From Pseudonocardiales bacterium (GTDB taxonomy: Bacteria > Actinomycetota > Actinomycetes > Mycobacteriales > Jatrophihabitantaceae), in contig JAODNL010000315.1 in the NCBI GenBank assembly GCA_025465405.1, positions 1 to 16,440 of the forward strand: a stretch of DNA of 16,440 bases, written 5' to 3'. The notes below the pieces were generated by a model. The model ran no database searches, had not been told where the DNA came from, and worked only from the letters and a program-made list of their open reading frames with translations. Positions 1 to 6,489 of this stretch are shown here, in pieces; the stretch's first letter is position 1; every line of letters begins with the position of its first letter. Made by a program: the position numbers and the translations under genes.

Positions 1-2
1 TC

Positions 3-965
3 CCGGCCATCCTGGCCGCGCTGATCGGCGTGCACCTCGCGCTACTGGTTCGGCAGAAGCACACCGAGTTCCCCGCGCCCGGACGCGGAGAGCACACGGT
101 CAGCGGCGAGCGGATCTTCCCCACTTATGCCGCCAAGGCGGGCGGGTTCTTCTTCATCGTCTTCGGGGTGCTGGCCGCACTCGGTGGCCTTGCGCAGATC
201 AACCCGGTGTGGCTGTTCGGGCCGTACAACCCGGCGCAGGTGTCGTCTGGATCGCAGCCCGACTGGTACATGATGTTCCTGGACGGCTCTACCCGTCTGT
301 TCCCGTCCTGGGAGATCCGATTGTGGGGGCACACGCTGCCGCCGCTGTTCTGGCCGACGGTCGTGCTGCCCGGCATCTTGTTCACCCTGGCCGCGGCTTA
401 TCCGTTCATCGAAGCCAAGATGACGAAGGACACCAAGGCCCACAACCTGCTCCAGCGTCCGCGCGACGTTCCGGTCCGCACCTCACTCGGTGCGATGGCG
501 ATCAGCTTCTACCTGGTGCTGTTCCTCTCCGGCGGCAACGACCTGATCGCGAAGGCGTTCGACATCTCGCTGAACGCCATGACATGGGGCGGGCGCATCC
601 TGCTGCTCGTGCTGCCGCCGCTCGCGTACGTGCTCACCTACCGCGTCTGCCTCGGGCTGCAGAGACACGACCGGGAGGTGCTCGAACACGGCCTGGAGAC
701 GGGCATCATCAAACTGTTGCCGACGGGTGAGTTCATCGAGGTGCATCAGCCGCTCGGTCCCGTCGACGAGCACGGACACGGCACGCTTTCCTACGCCGGG
801 ACGCCGGTTCCCAAGCGGATGTCGCAGCTCGGTGCCGCGTCGCCGCTCAAGCACATTCGCGGCTTCTTCTACCCGGTGAAGGAGAAGCCGGAGATCCAGG
901 CCGCACTCGACGAGCTCGAGGCCGCCGAGGCCGACCAGCACGACACGCACCAGCTCACCGACTGA
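3..965 (+). CDS. qcrB: Cytochrome bc1 complex cytochrome b subunit QcrB, C-terminal part (5' end outside window)
   Basis: The reading frame is open from the left edge, so the N-terminal haem-binding half is missing from the window. QcrB is the membrane cytochrome b of the menaquinol:cytochrome c reductase, which in actinobacteria forms a supercomplex with the aa3 oxidase. The quinol-oxidation (Qo) motif P-D-W-Y, the actinobacterial form of PEWY, is encoded at 258-269. It is followed by several hydrophobic segments, including those at about 358-410, 490-550 and 595-645. The long hydrophilic tail after the last helix, with a PLGPVDEHG stretch and an acidic end, is typical of actinobacterial QcrB and absent from mitochondrial cytochrome b. 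qcrC and qcrA would be expected just upstream, outside the window. A short hairpin lies after the stop, and the next gene has its own -10 box, so qcrB is probably the last gene of its operon. Confidence 0.96.
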   Translation, partial: PAILAALIGVHLALLVRQKHTEFPAPGRGEHTVSGERIFPTYAAKAGGFFFIVFGVLAALGGLAQINPVWLFGPYNPAQVSSGSQPDWYMMFLDGSTRLFPSWEIRLWGHTLPPLFWPTVVLPGILFTLAAAYPFIEAKMTKDTKAHNLLQRPRDVPVRTSLGAMAISFYLVLFLSGGNDLIAKAFDISLNAMTWGGRILLLVLPPLAYVLTYRVCLGLQRHDREVLEHGLETGIIKLLPTGEFIEVHQPLGPVDEHGHGTLSYAGTPVPKRMSQLGAASPLKHIRGFFYPVKEKPEIQAALDELEAAEADQHDTHQLTD

Positions 966-971
966 CCGCCG

Positions 972-987
972 GTGGCCGTCCGGCCAC
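972..987 (+). terminator. Hairpin after qcrB, possible weak terminator
   Basis: GTGGCC and GGCCAC form a perfect 6-bp stem around a GTCC loop, starting 7 bases after the qcrB stop. No T-tract follows, so it is at best an intrinsic terminator of the U-less type often proposed in high-GC actinobacteria. It may simply be a 3'-end stabilising hairpin. Confidence 0.3.
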
Positions 988-1013
988 ACCGTGGGTGGTT
1001 GGCGGCGCGCCGC

Positions 1014-1019
1014 TAGGCT
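1014..1019 (+). promoter_or_regulatory. -10 box TAGGCT for the NYN gene
   Basis: TAGGCT fits the actinobacterial -10 consensus TAnnnT and ends 7 bases before the GTG at 1027. Transcription would then start at or next to the start codon, giving a leaderless mRNA. This supports GTG 1027 over the in-frame GTG at 991. No convincing -35 was seen. Confidence 0.5.
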
Positions 1020-1026
1020 CGCCGGT

Positions 1027-1437
1027 GTGCTGCGGGTGCTGGTCGACGCGGACAACGTCGCCGCCCGGCGACTGCGGCCGGTGCTGACACTGCTCGGCGC
1101 GGTGACCGACGGCATGCAGCTCACCGCGAGCGGTCGCCAGCCCGCGCTGGATGCGCTCGACTGGCCCGACGGCGCCGAACTTCTGCCGCACAGCGGCTGG
1201 CAGCGCGCGGACCTTGCCCTGGCCGAGGCCTACTCCCCCGCTGACGAGCCGCTGATCCTCGTGAGCGGCGACGGCGACTTCGGCCTGCTCGCCGCCCGGC
1301 ACCCCGGCGCCGTGCTGGTCGTCAGCGGCTCACCGAGCGGCCGGCTGCGCGACACCGCGACGGTCGTCGATCCGGCGACCGACGGTGTCGAACCGATCCG
1401 CGAGTGGCTGCGCGCCAACGGCGTCACGACCATATGA
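1027..1437 (+). CDS. Small NYN-domain (PIN-like) putative ribonuclease
   Basis: The 136-residue product consists of little more than one NYN domain, a PIN-like metal-dependent nuclease fold. The first acidic motif L-V-D-A-D-N lies at residues 5-10, directly after the start. A middle acidic helix (A-D-L-A-L-A-E-A) follows, and then S-G-D-G-D-F, the conserved acidic turn of the family. These acidic groups would hold the catalytic metal ions, so RNA cleavage is the likely activity; its target is unknown. The GTG at 1027 was chosen because it leaves the domain intact and sits 7 bases after TAGGCT. The frame can be extended to GTG 991, but the added residues look like spacer. It lies between qcrB and the convergent ctaF, where mycobacteria carry other genes (Rv2197c and mmpS3), so its presence here is a local difference. 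No transmembrane or signal segment was seen. Confidence 0.8.
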   Translation: MLRVLVDADNVAARRLRPVLTLLGAVTDGMQLTASGRQPALDALDWPDGAELLPHSGWQRADLALAEAYSPADEPLILVSGDGDFGLLAARHPGAVLVVSGSPSGRLRDTATVVDPATDGVEPIREWLRANGVTTI

Positions 1438-1462
1438 CGTCCGCGCCGACGGCGTCACGACC
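1412..1462 (+). repeat. Imperfect 20-base direct repeat across the NYN gene stop
   Basis: The 20 bases at 1412-1431 recur at 1443-1462 with one A/G mismatch, a 31-base offset. The first copy is the end of the NYN coding region and the second is intergenic, between two converging genes. The segment around 1421-1442 can also pair GGCGTCA with TGACGTC (one G-U), a hairpin that might help end both transcripts. Its function is unknown. Confidence 0.5.
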
Positions 1463-1485
1463 GCGTGCGACCGAACGACTGCAGT

Positions 1486-1908
1486 TCAGGACAGCGGTCT
1501 GCGGCCACCGATGTAGTACTCGAACAGCAGGCCGCCGACCGTGAACAGGATCGCGATCACGCCGATGATCACCAGCCACATCTGGAAGAACGCCAGCCCG
1601 AACCCGGTGACGGCCGCCGCGGCGGCAATCCCGATCGGCCAGTAACTACCCGGGCTGAAGAAGCCGAAGTCTCCCGCCGCCTCCGCGATCTCCGCGTCCC
1701 CGCGGTCTTCGGGCCGGGCGTCGATCCGTCGTGAGACGAACCAGAAGAACGACCCGGAGATGCCGAGCAGGCCGCCGGAGAGGATCAGCGCGGCGAAGCC
1801 GGCGACCTCGATGTGGTGCTGATCGTGCTTGGTCCAGAAGGCGTAACCAATCGCGGCCAGCCAGCAGAACACCGCGACGCCGAGGAACAGCCGCGCTTCG
1901 GTCTTCAT
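1486..1908 (-). CDS. ctaF: Cytochrome c oxidase subunit IV, actinobacterial type (CtaF)
   Basis: The 140-residue membrane protein has four hydrophobic segments, at about residues 6-25, 35-58, 89-107 and 109-130, with a charged loop between the second and third. Length, topology and the ending E-Y-Y-I-G-G-R-R-P fit CtaF, the small subunit specific to actinobacterial aa3 cytochrome c oxidase. It has no redox cofactor of its own and is a structural part of the oxidase in the cytoplasmic membrane. The ATG at 1908 follows the ctaC stop after a single base, so the two are cotranscribed and probably translationally coupled. A GGGAG-like ribosome-binding sequence lies inside the end of ctaC. The ctaC-ctaF order, with ctaD elsewhere, is the same as in mycobacteria (Rv2200c-Rv2199c). 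Confidence 0.93.
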   Translation of the reverse strand: MKTEARLFLGVAVFCWLAAIGYAFWTKHDQHHIEVAGFAALILSGGLLGISGSFFWFVSRRIDARPEDRGDAEIAEAAGDFGFFSPGSYWPIGIAAAAAVTGFGLAFFQMWLVIIGVIAILFTVGGLLFEYYIGGRRPLS

Positions 1909-1909
1909 G

Positions 1910-3001
1910 TCAGCTCGCTCCCGGGGCCTTGGTGGACGGGGCCCCCGCGCTGCGGTCGGTGTTGAACGGATGCGTCGTCGTCGCGAACGGAGACAGGCCG
2001 GCCGCGGTCAACGCCTTCGACTGCCGCGCCGGGTCGTTGGGCCCGATCTGGATCAGTGCCTGAATGTACTTCTGGAAGGTGTCGGCCGTGACGATGCGCA
2101 CCTCGAAGTTCATCTGCGAGTGGTACGTGCCGCACAGCTCAGCGCATCGTCCGACAAAGCTGCCGGTCGACGTGGGCGTGAACTCGAACTGGTTGTCGCG
2201 GCTGGTCGAGGCGGTGCCATACGGGATGACGTCACGCTTGAACAGGAACTCCGGCACCCAGAACGAGTGGATGACATCCTCGGAGTGCTCCAGGACGCGC
2301 ACCGTCTCGCCGACCGGCAGCACCAGAACGGGAATCTCGTTGTCCGAGCCCACGGTCGACGCGAACAGCGGCGAGTTCGCCGTGTTGATCTGCGTGCCGG
2401 AGGCTCCGCACGAGAACGACTGGTTACTGGATGCCTCGTCGCACCCGATCTGACCAGCAGCACCCTGGCGCTTGTCCTTGGTGTTGCCCGACGCGGCAGC
2501 GAGGTCCTTCTGGCCCGGGTAGACCGCCTGCTGCATCGCACCGGACGCGTCCATGTACTGGTGGTACTCGAACTGCCAGTTCCACTTGAACGCGTCGACC
2601 TGTACGCGCACGTCGGGATTCTTCGTCAGCTTGTTGACGTTGTCCTCGACCACGATCGTTCGGTAGAACAGCCCAGCGATGATCACGAACGGGATGATCG
2701 AGTAGACGATCTCGAGCGGCAGGTTGTACTTGGTCTGGCGCGGCAACTCGTCGCTCTTCTTGCGGTAGCGGATGCAGCACCAGAAGATCAGGCCCCACAC
2801 GCCGATGCCCACGATGAGCGCGGCGACACCGGACCAGGTCCACAACACGCGCATCTTCTCGGCCTGTTTGGTGACGCCCGTAGGCCAGCCGAAGCGCAGG
2901 TTCCGTTCCACGTCGTGGGCCGAACAGCCGCTCAGCACCAAGGCGAGCGAGCCGACCAGCAGCGCGAGACGACCACCGCGGGTCCATCGTCTACGACGCA
3001 C
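1910..3001 (-). CDS. ctaC: Cytochrome c oxidase subunit II (CtaC), lipoprotein with CuA centre
   Basis: Subunit II of the aa3 oxidase takes electrons from cytochrome c through a binuclear CuA site on the outer face of the membrane. A basic N-terminus and hydrophobic stretch end in the lipobox L-S-G-C, with lipidated Cys26. Two transmembrane helices lie at about 55-77 and 97-116, followed by the cupredoxin domain. The CuA ligands are all visible: His245, then Cys286, Glu288, Cys290, His294 and Met297 in the C-A-E-L-C-G-T-Y-H-S-Q-M block. A polar insert at about 155-215 contains two extra cysteines (187 and 198); similar inserts are known in actinobacterial CtaC. At 363 residues it is about the length of the M. 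tuberculosis protein. The GTG at 3001 gives a complete lipoprotein signal. It heads the ctaC-ctaF unit and is divergent from the desulfurase-like gene. Confidence 0.97.
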   Translation of the reverse strand: MRRRRWTRGGRLALLVGSLALVLSGCSAHDVERNLRFGWPTGVTKQAEKMRVLWTWSGVAALIVGIGVWGLIFWCCIRYRKKSDELPRQTKYNLPLEIVYSIIPFVIIAGLFYRTIVVEDNVNKLTKNPDVRVQVDAFKWNWQFEYHQYMDASGAMQQAVYPGQKDLAAASGNTKDKRQGAAGQIGCDEASSNQSFSCGASGTQINTANSPLFASTVGSDNEIPVLVLPVGETVRVLEHSEDVIHSFWVPEFLFKRDVIPYGTASTSRDNQFEFTPTSTGSFVGRCAELCGTYHSQMNFEVRIVTADTFQKYIQALIQIGPNDPARQSKALTAAGLSPFATTTHPFNTDRSAGAPSTKAPGAS

Positions 3002-3108
3002 CTGTATCCGCCCTTCGGACTCGTTCTGGAACCGTTTCGGAGCCTACTGGACCCCTACCCACAGCCCCTGGACGGGTCGACCGGCGCGGCGCATCCCAGG
3101 CGGCTCGC

Positions 3109-3114
3109 TACCGT
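3109..3114 (+). promoter_or_regulatory. -10 box TACCGT for the desulfurase-like/TusA pair
   Basis: TACCGT (TAnnnT) ends 6 bases before GTG 3121, and no Shine-Dalgarno sequence is visible, so a leaderless transcript is likely. It lies in the 119-base gap divergent from ctaC. No clear -35 was seen. Confidence 0.5.
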
Positions 3115-3120
3115 CGTGTC

Positions 3121-4254
3121 GTGGGCGCATACCTGGACGCGGCGGCCGGGGCGCCACTGCATCCGCTCGCGAGCGCGGCGCTGCTCGCGAGCCTGGACGA
3201 CGGCTGGGCCGACCCGGCGCGACTCTACGGGGCCGGCCGGCGGGCTCGGTTGCTGCTGGACGCCGCGCGCGAGTCGGTCGCCGAGTCGATCGGCGCCCGT
3301 GCGGACGAGGTCAGCTTCACCGCCAACGGCACGCAGGCACTGCACGCCGCCGCGCTCGGAACGCTGGCCGGGAACCGCCGCACCGGCGGTGGCTTCGTGC
3401 ATAGCGCGGTGGAGCACTCGGCCGTCCTGCACGTGGCGCAGGCGCACGTCGCGGGCGGCGGTTCGGCGACATCCGTTGGCGTCGACGCTCTCGGGCGCGT
3501 GGACGCCGCCACATTCGCGGCGGCCGCCGCCGCCCCCCGGGTGGCCGCGGCGGCGCTGCAGGCGGCCAACCACGAGGTCGGGACGACGCAGCCCGTGACC
3601 GAGATCGCGGCCGCGGCACCGGGCGTGCCGCTGATCGTCGACGTCACGCAGACGGTCGGGCACGCCGCGGTGCCGGACGGCTGGTCGGTCCTGGCCGCCG
3701 ACGCCCGCACCTGGGGCGGCTCGACGGTGGGTGTCCTGGCGGTCCGGACCGGCGTCCGGTGGCGTTCACCGTTCCCCGAGGACGAGCGGGAGTCCGGCCG
3801 GGTGCCGGGCGTGCCCAACCTGCCCGCAATCGTGGCGGCCGCCGCCACACTGCGGGCGGTGCGTGCGACGCAGGACGCCGAGGCGAGCCGTCTCGGTGCC
3901 CTCGTCGACCGGATCCGTGGCACGGTGGCAGCGACGGTGCCCGACGTCGAGGTGCTCGGTGACCCGGTCGACCGGTTGCCGCACATCGTGACGTTCTCCT
4001 GCCTGTACGTCGACGGCGAGGCCCTGCTCACCGGCCTCGATCGCCGCGGCTTCGCTGTCTCGTCGGGCTCGTCGTGCACGTCGTCGACGCTGGAGCCATC
4101 GCACGTGCTCGTGGCGATGGGGGCGTTGACGTCGGGAAACGTCCGGGTCTCGCTGCATCACGCGACCACGGCCGCCGACGTCGACGAGTTCCTGGCCGTG
4201 CTGCCCGGCGTCGTGGCCGAGGTTCGTGCCGAACTGGGTGCCACCGGACTGTGA
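3121..4254 (+). CDS. Cysteine desulfurase-like protein (class V aminotransferase fold) lacking the PLP lysine
   Basis: The 377-residue product has the NifS/IscS fold. Family landmarks are present: His99 (V-E-H-S-A-V-L), which normally stacks on PLP; Asn150 in A-N-H-E-V-G; Asp174 and Gln177 in V-D-V-T-Q; and the mobile-loop cysteine Cys319 in S-S-G-S-S-C-T-S-S, which would carry the persulfide. The segment that should read S-x-H-K before the glycine turn instead reads A-D-A-R-T-W-G-G (193-200), with Arg196 or Thr197 where the Schiff-base lysine belongs. The whole protein contains no lysine at all. Normal PLP chemistry by an internal aldimine therefore seems impossible, though sulfur relay through Cys319 remains conceivable. 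The stop overlaps the TusA-like start by 4 bases. Active homologues next to tusA and ctaC are, as I recall, common in other actinobacteria, which suggests local loss or change of function. GTG 3121 starts directly at the conserved Y-L-D-A segment. Confidence 0.88.
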   Translation: MGAYLDAAAGAPLHPLASAALLASLDDGWADPARLYGAGRRARLLLDAARESVAESIGARADEVSFTANGTQALHAAALGTLAGNRRTGGGFVHSAVEHSAVLHVAQAHVAGGGSATSVGVDALGRVDAATFAAAAAAPRVAAAALQAANHEVGTTQPVTEIAAAAPGVPLIVDVTQTVGHAAVPDGWSVLAADARTWGGSTVGVLAVRTGVRWRSPFPEDERESGRVPGVPNLPAIVAAAATLRAVRATQDAEASRLGALVDRIRGTVAATVPDVEVLGDPVDRLPHIVTFSCLYVDGEALLTGLDRRGFAVSSGSSCTSSTLEPSHVLVAMGALTSGNVRVSLHHATTAADVDEFLAVLPGVVAEVRAELGATGL

Positions 4255-4472
4255 GGCTCGACAACCGCGGACGGCGCTGCCCGCTGCCGATCCTGGACCT
4301 CGCCCGGCACATCACCGACGTCCCGGTCGGCGCCACGGTGACGGTCGAAGCCGATGATCCGGCCGCCCGTCCGGATATCGCGGCGTGGTGCCGGATGCGC
4401 GGACACGAGAACGTCGGCGAGCGGGTTGCCGACGACGGCACGCCCGCCTACACCGTGCGCCGCCTGCACTGA
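4251..4472 (+). CDS. TusA-family sulfurtransferase-like protein
   Basis: The 73-residue product has the size and N-terminal signature of TusA/YedF proteins: a short strand (L-D-N-R-G) and then C-P-L-P with Cys10, the residue that carries persulfide sulfur in this family, at the start of the first helix. A second cysteine occurs further on (A-A-W-C). TusA proteins accept sulfur from a cysteine desulfurase and pass it on, for example to tRNA thiolation or cofactor synthesis. The GTG start lies inside the end of the preceding desulfurase-like gene (GTGA overlap), so the two are translationally coupled and probably work as one relay. The final acceptor cannot be read from this window. The upstream partner seems unable to use PLP in the usual way, so the source of sulfur is uncertain. 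Confidence 0.85.
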   Translation: MRLDNRGRRCPLPILDLARHITDVPVGATVTVEADDPAARPDIAAWCRMRGHENVGERVADDGTPAYTVRRLH

Positions 4473-4481
4473 CCGGTCCGG

Positions 4482-4487
4482 GATACT
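4482..4487 (+). promoter_or_regulatory. -10-like box GATACT for asnB
   Basis: GATACT, one mismatch from TAnnnT, ends 7 bases before GTG 4495 in the 22-base gap after the TusA-like gene. There is no Shine-Dalgarno sequence, so asnB may also be made from a leaderless transcript. Confidence 0.35.
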
Positions 4488-4494
4488 GGCTCGT

Positions 4495-6393
4495 GTGTGT
4501 GGTCTGATCGGGTTCCTGTCAGCCGGCGCCGACGCGAGATCGGTGGCGGCCAGCATTGACGACTCGCTGCACGACATGCGCCACCGCGGCCCCGACGAGG
4601 GCGGCGTGTGGACCGACGACGACGTTGCTATCGGCTTCCGCCGACTGTCGATCATCGACATCGATCATTCGCACCAGCCGCTGCCCTGGCTCGGCGGCCG
4701 CTACCACCTGATCTTCAACGGTGAGATCTACAACTACCTCGAGCTGCGCGACCGCCTCACCCGTGACTTCGGCGCGACCTTCGAGACCGACGGGGACAGC
4801 GAGGCGATCGTCGCCGGCTACCACTACCTCGGCGACAAGGTGGTGCGTGAACTGCGCGGCATGTTCGCGTTCCTCATCTGGGACTCCGAGGAACGCGTCC
4901 TGTTCGGCGCGCGGGACTGGTTCGGCATCAAGCCGCTCTACACCTACGCCGACGAGCGCGGCGCGTTCTTCGCCAGCGAGAAGAAGTCGTTGCTGGATCT
5001 TGCCGAGCCGGATGTGCACGCCGGCGTCGACGAGACCGCACTGCAGCACTACCTGACTCTGCAATACGTCCCCGAGCCGGCGTCGATGCACTCACGGATC
5101 AGGCGGGTCGAGTCCGGCACGTACTTCACCATGCGCCCGGGCGAGCAGGTACACCCGCGCCGGTACTTCCATCCTGACTTCGCGATCCGGCCGGTCCCCG
5201 AGCCGGACAAGCTCTACCGCGAGATCAGCGAGGCGCTCGAGGATTCGGTCGAGAAGCACATGCGCGCAGACGTCACGGTCGGCTCGTTCCTCTCCGGCGG
5301 TATCGACTCCACGGCGATAGCGGCGCTGGCCAAGCGGCACAACCCGAAGCTGCTCACGTTCACGACCGGATTCGAGCGCGAGGGCTTCAGCGAGATCGAC
5401 GTCGCCGCCGAGTCCGCGGCCGCGATCGGTGTCGAGCACATCACCAAGGTCGTCTCGGCAGAGGAGATGATGCAGACCCTGCCGCTGATCGTCTGGTATC
5501 TCGACGATCCGGTGGCCGACCCAGCGCTCGTTCCCCTGTACTTCATCGCGCGCGAGGCACGTAAGCACGTGAAGGTCGTGCTGTCCGGTGAAGGGGCCGA
5601 CGAGCTGTTCGGTGGGTACACCATCTATCGCGAGCCGATCTCACTACGCGCATTCGACAGGCTGCCCGCACCGTTGCGCCGCGGACTCGGTCAGCTGTCG
5701 ACCAAGATCCCCGAGGGCACCCGTGGCAAGGATCTGCTGCGCCGTGGGTCGATCGGCATCGAGGAGCGCTACTACGGCAACGCCCGGATCTTCCGGCCGG
5801 ATGAGATGGGGCTGTATCGCCGCTTCGACCCGACGGTCTCCTACATGGACGTGACGAGATCCCTCTACGAGTCGACGACCCACCTCGACGGCTCGACGCG
5901 CATGCAGTACGTCGACCTCTTCACCTGGCTGCGCGGCGACATCCTCGTCAAAGCCGACAAGATGACCATGGCCAACTCGCTCGAGCTGCGCGTCCCGTTC
6001 CTCGACGTCGAGGTGTTCCGGGTCGGCTCGTCGATCCCGACCGACCTGAAGATCACCAGAGATACGACCAAGTACGCGCTGCGGCGCGCGCTCGAGGACA
6101 TCGTGCCCGCGCCCGTCCTGAACCGGGCCAAGCTCGGCTTCCCGGTGCCGATCCGACACTGGCTCAAGGACGTCATGTACGACTGGGCGCGTTCGATCAT
6201 CACCGAGTCCGAGGCCCACGAGCTGATCGACCTGCCGGCGGCGCTGCGGCTGCTCGACGCGCATCGCGCCGGTCCGCACGACTACTCGCGCAAGATCTGG
6301 ACGCTGCTGGTGTTCCTGCTCTGGCACGGCATCTTCGTCGAGGAACGCATCCACCCGGACGTGCCCGAGCCGGTGTATCCCGTCCGCCTCTGA
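4495..6393 (+). CDS. asnB: Asparagine synthetase, glutamine-hydrolysing (AsnB)
   Basis: The 632-residue enzyme makes asparagine from aspartate, glutamine and ATP. The start is fixed by the class II glutaminase nucleophile, which must be Cys2: GTG 4495 is followed by C-G-L-I-G-F. Other glutaminase motifs are R-H-R-G-P-D-E-G and F-N-G-E-I-Y-N-Y. The C-terminal synthetase domain has the ATP PP-loop S-G-G-I-D-S at residues 267-272, then L-S-G-E-G-A-D-E-L-F-G-G-Y, K-A-D-K-M-T-M-A-N-S-L-E-L-R-V-P-F-L-D and K-x-G-F-P-V-P. All are intact. It matches the position of Rv2201 beside ctaC in mycobacteria, although here the desulfurase/TusA pair lies between. Upstream in-frame starts back to 4354 fall inside the TusA-like gene and would bury the nucleophile. 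The enzyme is cytoplasmic. Some actinobacterial relatives amidate cell-wall or other acceptors, but the sequence fits ordinary AsnB. Confidence 0.95.
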   Translation: MCGLIGFLSAGADARSVAASIDDSLHDMRHRGPDEGGVWTDDDVAIGFRRLSIIDIDHSHQPLPWLGGRYHLIFNGEIYNYLELRDRLTRDFGATFETDGDSEAIVAGYHYLGDKVVRELRGMFAFLIWDSEERVLFGARDWFGIKPLYTYADERGAFFASEKKSLLDLAEPDVHAGVDETALQHYLTLQYVPEPASMHSRIRRVESGTYFTMRPGEQVHPRRYFHPDFAIRPVPEPDKLYREISEALEDSVEKHMRADVTVGSFLSGGIDSTAIAALAKRHNPKLLTFTTGFEREGFSEIDVAAESAAAIGVEHITKVVSAEEMMQTLPLIVWYLDDPVADPALVPLYFIAREARKHVKVVLSGEGADELFGGYTIYREPISLRAFDRLPAPLRRGLGQLSTKIPEGTRGKDLLRRGSIGIEERYYGNARIFRPDEMGLYRRFDPTVSYMDVTRSLYESTTHLDGSTRMQYVDLFTWLRGDILVKADKMTMANSLELRVPFLDVEVFRVGSSIPTDLKITRDTTKYALRRALEDIVPAPVLNRAKLGFPVPIRHWLKDVMYDWARSIITESEAHELIDLPAALRLLDAHRAGPHDYSRKIWTLLVFLLWHGIFVEERIHPDVPEPVYPVRL

Positions 6394-6405
6394 TCCAGTG
6401 ACAGG

Positions 6406-6434
6406 CTGACCTCGCGCTGACGTGGTGCTAGCTT
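6406..6434 (+). promoter_or_regulatory. Possible promoter of the hypothetical gene at 6490
   Basis: CTGACC at 6406-6411 (4 of 6 bases of TTGACA) and TAGCTT at 6429-6434 (TAnnnT) are separated by 17 bases. Unlike most genes here, this one would have a leader of about 50 bases with a good ribosome-binding site. Confidence 0.45.
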
Positions 6435-6489
6435 GATCTTGCCCACAGCCGGTCGCGGCGGCTGTCCGGCTGTCGAGGCGGAGCACCCG

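Noticed and set aside
1907..3598. Very long open frame (about 560 codons) on the plus strand opposite ctaC
   Set aside because: It is antisense to ctaC, whose CuA ligands and lipobox are certain, and its translation is Arg-rich with no domain; an artefact of high GC.
4354..4494. Longer AsnB starting at 4354
   Set aside because: It would overlap the TusA-like gene and put residues before the glutaminase Cys2, which must be N-terminal.
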